In this document: one piece after another, positions 25,201 to 33,202 of the stretch
Position numbering within the stretch: position 1 is the stretch's first letter
Layout of the letters: each line of letters opens with the position of its first letter
Assembly (NCBI RefSeq): GCF_001494635.1
Contig: NZ_LOJF01000010.1
Coordinates: 62,001 to 126,000 of the forward strand
Source of the DNA: Tractidigestivibacter scatoligenes
Lineage (GTDB): Bacteria; Actinomycetota; Coriobacteriia; Coriobacteriales; Atopobiaceae
Direction: 5' to 3'
Length of the DNA stretch: 64,000 bases
Notes under the pieces: model-generated
What the model saw: only the letters and a program-made list of their open reading frames with translations
Database searches by the model: none
Told to the model about the DNA's origin: nothing
Translations under genes and position numbers: made by a program

Positions 25201-26031
25201 GAGCCACTTGGCACCAATGGTGCCCATGTCCATGAGGCAGACGGGCTTGTTGTCGCGGCCAAGCTGGTGGCGTACATCCATGTAGCGACGGAACGCGGCC
25301 GCTGCCTGGGTATTGTCGAACTGGATGTCGGTGAGGGCGGTGCCAAAGGTGGTGTGGCGGCAGTGGTCGGACCAGTAGGTGTCGATCATGCGAATCTCGG
25401 TGATGGTGGGAACGCGGCCCTCGCGCGCAAAGTAGCCCTGGCAGAACTTGGCGTCCGCCACGTCCATCGCCAGGCCGCGGTCGCGTACAAAGTCCTCGAT
25501 GCCCTTATCGTCCAGGTCGAGGAAGCCATCCAGGACCTCGACGTCCGCGGGCTCCGGGTACGTGGTTGCGAGGGTCTCGCGCTTCTCGAGCGACGCCTCG
25601 CGCGCCTCGACCGGGTTGATCACGTAGTGCTTGATGGCCGTAAGGTCGTCGTCGGTGAGTGCGCCCTCCAGCACGTAGACCTTGGCGTTTCTTACCGTAG
25701 GACGCTCGCCCTGAGAGACGAGCTGGATGCACTCGGCCGCCGAGGCGTCGCGCATGTCAAACTGGCCGGGCAGGGACTCCACGGCAAAGACGCGCGCGCC
25801 CTCCGCAACCTCGGGCATCTCGCGCGTGGCGCGGTCGGTTTGGGGCTCGGAGAAGACAACGGGCACGCACTGCTCGAAGAGCTCTTCGGAGATGCCTTCG
25901 ACGTCGTAGCGGTTGATGATGCGCAGGCCTGTGAGCGACGAGATGCCCAGCATGTGCCGCAGCTCGTGGCTGAGCGCCCGCGCCTCCCCGTCGAATCCGT
26001 CCCTTTTCTCAACGTAGATGCGCGAGACCAT
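22285..26031 (-). CDS. purL: Phosphoribosylformylglycinamidine synthase (single-chain PurL)
   Basis: Catalyses the ATP- and glutamine-dependent step from FGAR to FGAM in purine synthesis. At 1248 residues it is the large single-chain form. The N-terminal part leads to IDTYWSDHCRHTTF and NETHNHPTEIEPFGGAATC(I)GG, the core FGAM synthase motifs; a second half has AGGVSVAIGELADG and GSIGGKDSMSGSF. The C-terminal glutaminase domain has PVFPGNNCEYDSARAF, IPGGFSGGDE, and the nucleophile Cys in GICNGFQ. ATG 26031 is preferred to GTG 26040, because AGGTGG lies 5 nt before the ATG. It is monocistronic, with a 500-nt repeat-bearing gap upstream. Confidence 0.95.
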   Translation of the reverse strand: MVSRIYVEKRDGFDGEARALSHELRHMLGISSLTGLRIINRYDVEGISEELFEQCVPVVFSEPQTDRATREMPEVAEGARVFAVESLPGQFDMRDASAAECIQLVSQGERPTVRNAKVYVLEGALTDDDLTAIKHYVINPVEAREASLEKRETLATTYPEPADVEVLDGFLDLDDKGIEDFVRDRGLAMDVADAKFCQGYFAREGRVPTITEIRMIDTYWSDHCRHTTFGTALTDIQFDNTQAAAAFRRYMDVRHQLGRDNKPVCLMDMGTIGAKWLKHTGQLTGLDESEEINACTVKAKVDVNGHDEDWLYLFKNETHNHPTEIEPFGGAATCIGGAIRDPLSGRSYVYQAMRVTGAADPTAPVSSTLPGKLPQRKICRTAAAGYSSYGNQIGLATGQVSELYHPGYVAKRMEIGAVVGATPADHVRRECPAPGDKIVLLGGRTGRDGIGGATGSSKAHNVESLEKDGAEVQKGNAPTERKLQRLFRRGDACRLIKRCNDFGAGGVSVAIGELADGLLIDLDRVPKKYDGLDGTELAISESQERMAVALAPEDVDEFLGYAREENLEATVVAEVTEEPRLRMTWRGKTIVDVSREFLSSNGAPKSTSVRVCAPHEYHHEWAGDTFAQKMVSLVSDLNVASNKGLAERFDSTIGAATVLMPFGGTTQLTPALGMAAKLPVDGETTTCSGMAWGYNPYLMSEDEYTGAYLAVVESVSKLVAMGFEHKNFYLTFQEYFEKLRDDPKRWGRPTAALLGALMAQLDLGIGSIGGKDSMSGSFEDLDVPPTLVSFATGLGKVDRVTSPEFKHADDQVIVVVPEYADDGITPTAESLLAAFDYVEKLIGSGAARAVSTPGYGCMAEAMFKMCVGNFIGLRVRPEFTQEALLNPAYGSFVIELAQGASLPEAPKGVTVAAFGQTLAEYALYACGERMSILDDLQKPWENALSGVYPYLGKADGPACAPLSFDAEKAGVTPTRHTTGASYAKPRVVIPVFPGNNCEYDSARAFERVGAEPQTIIVNNLTPQAVAESVDAMVRAIRESQIVFIPGGFSGGDEPDGSAKFIVAFFRNPAVTEAVRDLLQARDGLMLGICNGFQALIKLGLVPYGDIVDAREDSPTLTFNPIGRHQSRLVRTRVASTISPWLSKCKVGDVHNIAISHGEGRFVCTTEELGRLEAAGQIATQYVNADRLPSMNLRSNPNGSFMAVEGLTSPDGRVLGKMGHTERSGAGLYKNVPGNAYQPLFEGGVSYFA

Positions 26032-26209
26032 CGAGGCCACCTTTCATGCTGGGTGTGGGCTGGGCGCGCCGCGGGTGCGGCGCCAAAGGACCGCTCACCA
26101 TTCTACGGCAGCCGCGACGCCTACGCCGGAAGGTGGCGTGCCCGTCACACATTCGTTGCCGAACGCGTTACGGGGCGTCACGCATTGGGGGGCTGAGAAA
26201 AACTGTGGC

Positions 26210-26308
26210 AGGTTCGACTTGCGCGGCTAAGCCTCACACGTGAGGTTCGACTTGCGCGGCTAAGCCTCACACGTGAGGTTCGACTTGCGCGGCTAAACCT
26301 CACACGTG
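26210..26308. repeat. Triple 33-bp tandem repeat with distal inverted copy
   Basis: Three head-to-tail units of 33 bp lie at 26210-26242, 26243-26275 and 26276-26308, starting AGGTTCGACTTGCGCGG and ending CCTCACACGTG; the third differs by one base. Unit junctions form an imperfect palindrome CCTCAC-AC-GTGAGG. The last 13 bases of unit 3 (26296-26308) recur inverted at 26377-26389. The rest of the 528-nt gap between purL and the pyrophosphatase holds no gene, only the terminator at 26489-26535. Confidence 0.9.
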
Positions 26309-26488
26309 ATATTTCTTTTTTGATATATAACGACAAAAGCCCAGGTGAAGTTACGCGTACATCAAAGAAGAAACAACACGTGTGAGGTTGTGTGGCTTGC
26401 CCAGCATAGGGTTGGGTTGGCCTGTCTCCGGAGCGCGCGATCCTTGCTGATCGATGAGCCGCCTGGTGCCGAGAAGGACCTCGCGCCG

Positions 26489-26535
26489 AGAAAAGCAGCC
26501 GCCCCGGTCGCCAGCATGTCGGCGGCCGGGGCGGC
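26489..26535 (-). terminator. Terminator of the pyrophosphatase gene
   Basis: Arms GCCGCCCCGG (26498-26507) and CCGGGGCGGC (26526-26535) are followed, on the minus strand, by TGCTTTTCTC. Confidence 0.8.
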
Positions 26536-26559
26536 ATCAAGCGCGGGGGGCGAGAATTG

Positions 26560-28221
26560 CTAATCGTCCTCGTCGATCTTCTGGAGCGTTGCCATGATGG
26601 GCGGGATGATCTGCTTCTTGCGGCTCACAACGCCCTTGAGCAGCGCCATGCCGTCCTTGGGCGTGACGTCAAAGGCCTGCGCCACCACGTCCTCGGCGCC
26701 GTTGCCGTAGATCATGAGGTCGGTGCTCTGCGACTTAACGTCGGTGAACATGTAGAAGATCATGGGCAGCTCCTCGGCCTTGGCGGCCTCGGCGAGGAAC
26801 GGCCGCACGAGGTTCTCGGCAGCCACGCGGCTGTTCTTTGTCATGTAGCTGCCCTGGCCCACGCCAAACTTGGCGTTGCCGCGGCTGAAGACCTTGAAGT
26901 CCTGGTGGAAGACCTCCTCGGCGGTGCGACCCGTGAGGTCGGCGCCGGCCTCGAACATCGAGTCGGCGTACGTCTCGATGTCCTCGCCGCAGATCTTGGC
27001 CAGCTCCTCGGCCGCGTGACGGTCCTTGGCCGTGCAGGTGGGGGAGCGGAACGTGAGCGTGTCGGAGAGAATGGCCGAGAGCATGAGGCCCGCAATGTTG
27101 GGCGGAATCTCCACGCCGGCCTCGGCGTAGGCGCTGTAGATGATCGTGCAGGTGCAGCCAACGGGCTCGGCGCGGTAGTAGACGGGCGCGTTTGTCTCGA
27201 TGGTGCCAATGCGGTGGTGGTCGAGGATCTCCATGATCTCGGCCTGGTCAAGGCCGTCCACGGCCTGCGAGCGCTCGGAGTGGTCGACGAGAATGACGTG
27301 CTTGCGCTTGATGTTGATGAGGTTGGGTGAGCTCACCAGGCCAAAGTAGGAGCCGTCCTCGTCGATGACGGGGAAGAAGCGGTGACGCGACTTTGCCATG
27401 ATCTTGCGCGCGTCGTCCACGGACGTGTTGACCGAGAACTGCAGGATGCCCTTGCGCAGCATCTTGGCGCGCACCGGCACGGACATGCCGATGAGGCGCG
27501 CAGCGGCGAAGGTGTCGTACGGCGTGGTGATGATGGTGCAGCCGTGGCGCTCGGCGGAGGCGATTACGCGCTTGGACACGTTGGCGCCGCAGCAGATGAC
27601 CAGGCAGCCGGCGTCGCACTCGACGGCGAACTGCTGGGTCTCGTAGCGGTTGGTGACCAGCACGATGTCGCCGGCCTTGATGGTGTCCTCCATCATCTCG
27701 GGCGTGGTGCCCACCCGCACGTTGCCCTTGGTCACGCGGCCGTTGGGGTCGCCCAGAAGCAGCGTGCCGTTGAGCGTCTCGATGATGTTCTTGTAGGAGG
27801 TCTGCGCCTCGGAGAGCATGGCGGTGTCGAAGATGTCCATGTTCGCGTTGGCAACGTCCTTCACTGCGATGAGGCCTTCGAGGTGCTTGTCCTCATCGGT
27901 GATGCAGAGCGTATCCACCTTGGTGTCCTGCATCATGTTCCAGGCAGCGAAGAGGCTCATCTCGGCGTCGATGCCAGGCTGCTTCTGCACCACGATGTCC
28001 TTGATTTGTGGCGTCACCGAGGTGATGAGCGGCGGCTCCTCGAAGCCAAAGTGCTTGAGCACAAATGCCGTCTCGCGGTTGATGGCGCCCGCGCGCCTGG
28101 CCTCGTAGATTGGCTCGTCAATCTGGTTCTTGAGGTAAGCGTAGGAAATGGCGGCGCAGATGCTGTCCGTGTCCGGATGCAGGTGGCCGATAACGTTGAC
28201 CTTGCGGATTGCCTCTGGCAT
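26560..28221 (-). CDS. ppaC: Manganese-dependent (family II) pyrophosphatase with CBS and DRTGG domains
   Basis: Hydrolyses pyrophosphate to phosphate. The DHH catalytic domain has HLHPDTDSICAAISYAY at the start, with metal-binding His and Asp residues, then VDHSERSQAV and EILDHHRIGTIET (the DHH motif). The DHHA2 domain ends the protein with RKKQIIPPIM. The 553-residue length is explained by an insert (about 70-310) of two CBS domains flanking a DRTGG-like domain. In this family, CBS domains bind adenine nucleotides to control activity, so energy state probably sets the rate here. It stands alone with its own terminator, and diverges from ettA 318 nt away. Confidence 0.93.
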   Translation of the reverse strand: MPEAIRKVNVIGHLHPDTDSICAAISYAYLKNQIDEPIYEARRAGAINRETAFVLKHFGFEEPPLITSVTPQIKDIVVQKQPGIDAEMSLFAAWNMMQDTKVDTLCITDEDKHLEGLIAVKDVANANMDIFDTAMLSEAQTSYKNIIETLNGTLLLGDPNGRVTKGNVRVGTTPEMMEDTIKAGDIVLVTNRYETQQFAVECDAGCLVICCGANVSKRVIASAERHGCTIITTPYDTFAAARLIGMSVPVRAKMLRKGILQFSVNTSVDDARKIMAKSRHRFFPVIDEDGSYFGLVSSPNLINIKRKHVILVDHSERSQAVDGLDQAEIMEILDHHRIGTIETNAPVYYRAEPVGCTCTIIYSAYAEAGVEIPPNIAGLMLSAILSDTLTFRSPTCTAKDRHAAEELAKICGEDIETYADSMFEAGADLTGRTAEEVFHQDFKVFSRGNAKFGVGQGSYMTKNSRVAAENLVRPFLAEAAKAEELPMIFYMFTDVKSQSTDLMIYGNGAEDVVAQAFDVTPKDGMALLKGVVSRKKQIIPPIMATLQKIDEDD

Positions 28222-28539
28222 GAATCCCCCTCAGTTCTCTTTGCACCATGCCCGCCGTCAGAGCGGTCGCGGCCGTACAGGTGTATCCCATCCCCCTCGA
28301 TTGTGCCACCGGTAGTAACAAAAAAGATGCACGCATGGGCGAAACCGCAGGTTTTGGGCATGCAACGGCATCCGATTGTGCATAAACGTTGAAGGGCGCG
28401 GCCCCGTGCGCCGCCGCCCGCGGGGTCGCCCACACGCCCTCCCGTAGAATGGGAGCATACACACGCCCGTGGCGAGCCCTTCTCGCCGCATGCGGCACCC
28501 CTCACCCAAGGGCACGTTTGGCCCCAGACAGGAGCAGCA

Positions 28540-30219
28540 ATGGCAGAGTTCGTGTACCAGATGTACAAGGCCCGCAAGGTCGTGGGCGAGAAGGTCATTC
28601 TCGACGACGTCACCGTGGGCGTCTATCCCGGTGCCAAGATCGGCGTGGTTGGCCCCAATGGCATGGGCAAGTCAACGCTTCTCAAGGTCATGGCCGGCCT
28701 CGAGGACGTCTCCAACGGCGAGGCCCGCCTTACGCCGGGCTACACGGTGGGGCTTCTCCAGCAGGAGCCGCCCCTCGATGAGGACAAGACCGTGCGCGAG
28801 AACATCGAGATGGCCTTCTCGGACGTGATCGCGAAGGTCAACCGCTTCAACCAGATCGGCGAGGAGATGGCGAGCCCCGACGCGGACTTTGACGCCCTCA
28901 TGGCCGAGATGGGCCGCCTCCAGGACGAGATAGACGCTGCCAACGGCTGGGACTTGGACTCCCAGCTCTCGCAGGCCATGGACGCCCTTCAGTGCCCAGA
29001 CCCGGACGCCCCGGTGACCCAGCTCTCCGGTGGCGAGCGGCGCCGCGTGGCCCTGTGCCGTCTGCTGCTCGAGGCGCCTGACCTGCTCCTTCTCGACGAG
29101 CCCACCAACCACCTGGACGCCGAGAGCGTGCTGTGGCTCGAGCAGTTCCTGCACAACTACCCCGGTGCCGTCATGGCCGTCACGCACGACCGCTACTTCC
29201 TGAACGACGTGGCGGGCTGGATCTGCGAGGTGGACCGCGGCCAGCTCTACCCCTATGAGGGCAACTACTCCACCTACCTGGAGAAGAAGGCCGCCCGCCT
29301 GGAGGCAGAGGGTCGCGAGAACGCCAAGCGCGCCAAGAAGATGCGCTCAGAGCTCGAGTGGGTGCGCCAGAGCCCCAAGGCGCGCCAGGCCAAGAACCGC
29401 GCGCGCCTGGAGCGCTACGAGCAGATGGAGGCCGAGGCCAGAGCCACCAAGAAGCTCGACTTCTCCGAGATCCAGATTCCCGTAGGCCCGCGCCTGGGCG
29501 CCAAGGTGCTTACGGTGGAGCATCTCACCAAGGCGTTTGGCGACCGCATCCTTATCGACGACCTCTCCTTTGACCTGCCGCGCAACGGCATCGTGGGCGT
29601 GATTGGCCCCAACGGCGTGGGCAAGACCACGCTCTTCAAGATGATCGTTGGCCAGGAGCAGCCCTCCTCGGGCACGCTGGAGCTGGGCGAGACGGTCAAG
29701 CTCTCCTACGTGGACCAGATGCGCGCCGGCATCGACCCCAAGAAGAGCGTCTGGGAGGTTGTCTCGGACGGCAACGACTACATCACCGTGGGCGACACGG
29801 AGATTCCCAGCCGCGCCTACGTGGCGACCTTTGGCTTCAAGGGCACGGACCAGCAGAAGCCTGCCGGCGTGCTCTCCGGTGGCGAGAGGAACCGCCTGAA
29901 CCTGGCCCTTACCCTTCGCCAGGGCGGAAACCTCCTCCTGCTGGACGAGCCCACGAACGACCTCGACACCGAGACGAGCGAGAGCCTGGAGGACGCCCTC
30001 GAGCGCTTCCCCGGCTGCTCGGTGGTCACGAGCCACGACCGCTGGTTCCTCGACCGCGTGGCCACGCACATCCTGGCCTGGGAGGGCACGGACGAGAACC
30101 CCGGCTGCTGGCACTGGTTCGAGGGCAACTTCGAGGCCTACCAGGCCGACCGCGAGCGTCGCCTGGGCCCGGAGGCGTCCAAGCCCCACCGCCTGCACCG
30201 CAAGCTCACCCGCGACTAA
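28540..30219 (+). CDS. ettA: ABC-F translation factor EttA
   Basis: A 559-residue soluble ATPase that binds the ribosomal E site and links translation to ATP/ADP ratio. Two ABC domains have Walker A GVVGPNGMGKST and GVIGPNGVGKTT, signatures QLSGGERRRVALCRLLL and VLSGGERNRLNLA, and Walker B LLLLDEPTNHLDAE and LLLLDEPTNDLDTE. The interdomain linker (about 240-320) is the charged P-site tRNA interaction motif. The N-terminus EFVYQMYKARKVV and overall length match EttA rather than antibiotic-resistance ABC-F proteins. ATG 28540 has GGAGCAGCA. The 318 nt before it, between divergent genes, show no clear element. Confidence 0.95.
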   Translation: MAEFVYQMYKARKVVGEKVILDDVTVGVYPGAKIGVVGPNGMGKSTLLKVMAGLEDVSNGEARLTPGYTVGLLQQEPPLDEDKTVRENIEMAFSDVIAKVNRFNQIGEEMASPDADFDALMAEMGRLQDEIDAANGWDLDSQLSQAMDALQCPDPDAPVTQLSGGERRRVALCRLLLEAPDLLLLDEPTNHLDAESVLWLEQFLHNYPGAVMAVTHDRYFLNDVAGWICEVDRGQLYPYEGNYSTYLEKKAARLEAEGRENAKRAKKMRSELEWVRQSPKARQAKNRARLERYEQMEAEARATKKLDFSEIQIPVGPRLGAKVLTVEHLTKAFGDRILIDDLSFDLPRNGIVGVIGPNGVGKTTLFKMIVGQEQPSSGTLELGETVKLSYVDQMRAGIDPKKSVWEVVSDGNDYITVGDTEIPSRAYVATFGFKGTDQQKPAGVLSGGERNRLNLALTLRQGGNLLLLDEPTNDLDTETSESLEDALERFPGCSVVTSHDRWFLDRVATHILAWEGTDENPGCWHWFEGNFEAYQADRERRLGPEASKPHRLHRKLTRD

Positions 30220-30249
30220 TGAGACAAAGAGAGTTTCCCTTTGTCTCAT
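30219..30249. repeat. Perfect inverted repeat at the ettA stop
   Basis: ATGAGACAAAG (30219-30229) and CTTTGTCTCAT (30239-30249) are perfect 11-bp arms starting at the last base of the ettA stop codon. There is no T run after it. A more classical terminator follows at 30297-30332. Confidence 0.7.
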
Positions 30250-30296
30250 GCGCGGGCTGCCAGAAGGGCGGTTCCCCGACTCATTCAAACAAGTCG

Positions 30297-30332
30297 GCGA
30301 GCGGACGGTCGCGAGGCCGCCCGCTCGCTTTC
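30297..30332 (+). terminator. Rho-independent terminator downstream of ettA
   Basis: Arms GCGAGCGG (30297-30304) and CCGCTCGC (30321-30328) are followed by TTTCT. Confidence 0.75.
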
Positions 30333-30400
30333 TAGTGACGTATCATTTCCCCTTGGTGAGTAGTTGCACAGTAGTTGTCCGTCCATCAAGGAGGAAAGCA

Positions 30401-31381
30401 ATGCCTATTGAGAAGCCATTCCAGACGCGCAAGGTTGTCATTATCGGCGCCGGTCGCGTTGGCAGCCACGTTGCACTGTGCCTGATGTTTCGCCACCTGG
30501 TAAACGAGATCGTGTTTCTCGACGTCAACCGCGAGGCCGCTGAGGCTCAGGTCATGGACCTCGAGGACCTCGCCTCCGGCATGGGCGACTCGTTCAACAT
30601 CCACGTTGGCGACTACGCCGACTGCGCGGACGCCCACTTCATCGTCCTCACCGCGGGCCGCAGCCGCAGGCCGGGCGAGACCCGCCTCGACATGCTCGGC
30701 GGCACCATGAAGGTGCTCGAGGGCATCGTGGGCCCCGTGCGCGACTCCGGCTTCAATGGCATCGTGCTAAGCGTCTCCAACCCCGCCGACATCGTGACCG
30801 AGTACCTGTACCGCAACCTCGGCCTGCCGCGCGAGCACGTCTTTGGCACCGGCACCGCGCTCGACTCCGTGCGCCTGCGCCGCATCCTCTCGGGCATCAT
30901 CGACGTTGACGCTAAGCAGATCCAGGCCTTCTGCATGGGCGAGCACGGCGACTCCTCGTTCATCCCTACCTCGCACGTGACCGTTGGCTCCATCACGCTC
31001 CGCGAGTACCTTGCGATGAACCACCACTCCAACTCCAACATCGACTTCGACGACGTCAAGCGCATGGTCAAGGAGTCCGGCAGCAAGATTGTGGGCGGCA
31101 AGGGCTGCACCGAGTTTGGCATCGCCTCGGTTGTCGCCGAGATCATCACGGCCATCCTGCACAATGAGAAGCGCATGCTGCCCCTCTCGGTGCACCTTGA
31201 GGGCGAGTACGGCGAGAGTGGTATCTCCGCTGGTACGCCCTGCATCGTGGGCTCCAACGGTATCGACGCCGTGCTCGAGATTGACCTCTCTTACGACGAG
31301 CGCCGCGCGATGCGCAACTCGTGCTCCATCATCCGCGGGTACGTCGACCAGGTCATGCCTGAGGTTCCCGCGCAGGAGTAG
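30401..31381 (+). CDS. L-lactate/malate dehydrogenase family protein
   Basis: A 326-residue NAD-dependent 2-hydroxyacid dehydrogenase. The nucleotide fold is VVIIGAGRVGSHVA. The active-site loop is TAGRSRRPGETRLD and the catalytic His lies in MGEHGDSSFIPTS. The residue that decides lactate (Gln) or malate (Arg) specificity in this family aligns with Arg89, which points to oxaloacetate/malate, while the rest of the loop (PGETR) looks lactate-dehydrogenase-like. So the name ldh would be unsafe. ATG 30401 has AAGGAGG at 30389-30395. It is monocistronic and followed by a palindrome array. Confidence 0.85.
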   Translation: MPIEKPFQTRKVVIIGAGRVGSHVALCLMFRHLVNEIVFLDVNREAAEAQVMDLEDLASGMGDSFNIHVGDYADCADAHFIVLTAGRSRRPGETRLDMLGGTMKVLEGIVGPVRDSGFNGIVLSVSNPADIVTEYLYRNLGLPREHVFGTGTALDSVRLRRILSGIIDVDAKQIQAFCMGEHGDSSFIPTSHVTVGSITLREYLAMNHHSNSNIDFDDVKRMVKESGSKIVGGKGCTEFGIASVVAEIITAILHNEKRMLPLSVHLEGEYGESGISAGTPCIVGSNGIDAVLEIDLSYDERRAMRNSCSIIRGYVDQVMPEVPAQE

Positions 31382-31440
31382 GGAAGGGCTTCTCGGCGCC
31401 TGGCGCGGTGCTTGAATGGCGCTGTGCCGGGTGCCTGCGC

Positions 31441-31577
31441 TACAGATTCGCACCCGAAGTTGTATCGCGCGCAGGTTGATACAGGTTTGGGTGCCGAATG
31501 TGTAGCGCCAGGATACACGTTCGAACCCGATTCGGTATCGCGCGCAGGTCGATACACAATCGCATCCCGAATGTGTG
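31441..31577. repeat. Array of four palindromes with 15-nt linkers, copy D
   Basis: Units of 24-25 nt lie at 31441-31464, 31480-31504, 31514-31537 and 31553-31577, each near TACA-NN-TTCG-N4-CGAA-NN-TGTA. Linkers 1-2 and 3-4 are exactly 15 nt and share TCGCGCGCAGGT; linker 2-3 is 9 nt. It fills the gap between the dehydrogenase and the convergent glycosyltransferase. Copy E lies at 54926-55074. GCCGAGAAG also occurs twice just beyond, near 31654 and 31669. Confidence 0.85.
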
Positions 31578-31684
31578 GCGAACCGAATGCGTTGCAAACG
31601 GGCCGGCCGTGCGGGAATCCCGCGCGACCGGCCCGAGCCGTAACGGTGCCGAGAAGCCCCGGCCGCCGAGAAGCGCCATCCGCC

Positions 31685-33061
31685 CTACGCAAGGGTGCGC
31701 CGGATGCTCTCGAACGCCTTCATGCGGTCGCTCCTGTAGCGGTTGGCCTCGTCCTCGTCCATGGACGAGCAGCGCACGCGATCGCAGTCGCGAAGCGCCT
31801 GCACGATGGCCTCCATCACGGGCTGCGCCTGCTCGGTGGGCGTGACCACGAGGAGCTTGGTCTTCGTGGCCCCGGTGGCCGCGGCGGCACCGGGAGCTGC
31901 GGCGGCAACGGCAGCGGCCTCGTCGCCCGCCTCAGCGCGCTCCACGCGCGTCTCCACGGTGACCAGGCGCTTTGACTGCAGCCGCTGCAAGGTGCGCGCC
32001 AGCTGGAGCGTGGAGAGGCCGCAGTAGTCCGCCAGCTCTTCTCGGCCCGAGAAGACCGTGCCCAGCCGCACGAACGCAAGAAGCCGTACGTCGCGCGGGG
32101 TGAGGGCAAACCGCGCCGCCACAAGCTCGAGGTTTCTCTCGATAAGCTTCTCCTCGAGGTACAGCCCCAGAAGCGTGTCAGCCTCCATCTCGGGGTTCAC
32201 GTAGACGGGCACGCGCTCCTCGCCCAGCTTGGCCGAGCGCTGCCACGGCATGATGTCGCCGTCGCCGGCGGACTCGATGTAGAAGCGGTAGATGTCGGGG
32301 CGGCGCGCGCGGTAGTCCTCCTCGTCAAAGACCTGCTTGTAGAAGTCGTTGTAGTACTCGATCACGTTGAGCTTCATCTGGACGACCTTGGCGGGGTTGG
32401 CGCCCTGGCTGGCCAGCGAGCCCCTGGTTCGCACGTAGTAGTAGACGGGGACCTGCAGCGGGTAGATGCGCTTGCAGTGCAGCTCGTACTCCATGTTGAA
32501 GATGAAGTCCTCGCACCAGCTGAGCGTGACGTCCATGCGCAGGTGGTACTTCTCGATGATGTCGCGGCGGTAGAGCTTGTTCCATACCACGCCAAAGTAG
32601 AAGTCCGAGGGGTTCTGAATCATGTAGTCGCCAAACTCCTCGCGCGAGAGCACGCCCTCGGCGTCGATGTCGCCCTTGCGCGAGACCTTGCTGCCAATCA
32701 CGCGGTAGAAGTCTGCGATGACCATGTCGCAGTCGTTGTCCTCCATGGCGCGCACGAGAAGGCGCGTGGCCTCGGGGGCAATCCAGTCGTCCGAGTCGAG
32801 AAACTGCACGTAGTCTCCTTGCGCGGCATCAAGCGCCTTGTTGCGCGTGTCCGAGACGCCGGAGTTCTCCTTGTGGAGCACGCGCACGCGGCTGTCCTTC
32901 TCGGCGTACTCGTCGCAAAGGGCGGGTGAGGAGTCCGTGCTGCCGTCGTCTGCCAGGATGAGCTCGTAGTCGCGATACTCCTGCCCCAGGATGCTGTCGA
33001 CGCACCTGCGCAGCGTTTCCTGGGCGTTGTAGACGGGAACGATGATGCTTACCTTGGGCAT
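31685..33061 (-). CDS. Family 2 glycosyltransferase fused to a MarR-like winged helix
   Basis: A 458-residue protein. Residues 1-300 are a GT-A glycosyltransferase: VSIIVPVYNAQETLRRCVDSIL, ILADDGSTDSS, then the DxD-type FLDSDDWI and a later SWCEDFIFNMEY. It would transfer a sugar to a cell-envelope glycan. The C-terminal part (about 305-458) reads as a MarR-type winged helix: TPRDVRLLAFVRLG, GREELADYCGLSTLQLARTLQRLQSKRLVTVE, an Ala-rich insert, and a closing VMEAIVQALRDCD region. A continuous reading frame extends upstream of ATG 33061, but this ATG starts the GT2 fold and has GAGAGGGG before it. The fusion is uncommon and its purpose unknown. Confidence 0.8.
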   Translation of the reverse strand: MPKVSIIVPVYNAQETLRRCVDSILGQEYRDYELILADDGSTDSSPALCDEYAEKDSRVRVLHKENSGVSDTRNKALDAAQGDYVQFLDSDDWIAPEATRLLVRAMEDNDCDMVIADFYRVIGSKVSRKGDIDAEGVLSREEFGDYMIQNPSDFYFGVVWNKLYRRDIIEKYHLRMDVTLSWCEDFIFNMEYELHCKRIYPLQVPVYYYVRTRGSLASQGANPAKVVQMKLNVIEYYNDFYKQVFDEEDYRARRPDIYRFYIESAGDGDIMPWQRSAKLGEERVPVYVNPEMEADTLLGLYLEEKLIERNLELVAARFALTPRDVRLLAFVRLGTVFSGREELADYCGLSTLQLARTLQRLQSKRLVTVETRVERAEAGDEAAAVAAAAPGAAAATGATKTKLLVVTPTEQAQPVMEAIVQALRDCDRVRCSSMDEDEANRYRSDRMKAFESIRRTLA

Positions 33062-33202
33062 GACGCCCCTCTCGACGAGACCGATGCCTGCGTGCGTGCC
33101 TCCTGTTGGGTACGCAGGGCTCAATTGTAGCCCACGGCGTTTGCTATCCTTTAAGCTCGAGAAGGCCGGGTTGGGCGGCCTCGATCGGATTGGTGATGGC
33201 TC

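Noticed and set aside
24652-26196. A 514-residue plus-strand reading frame
   Set aside because: It is antisense to purL and shows only composition effects of the GC-rich third codon positions.
26210-26308. Possible CRISPR array
   Set aside because: The 33-bp units are head to tail with no spacers, and no cas gene lies nearby.
28222-28539. Hidden gene or riboswitch before ettA
   Set aside because: No ribosome site with a plausible frame and no recognisable riboswitch core or terminator pair was found; it appears to be an ordinary divergent promoter region.
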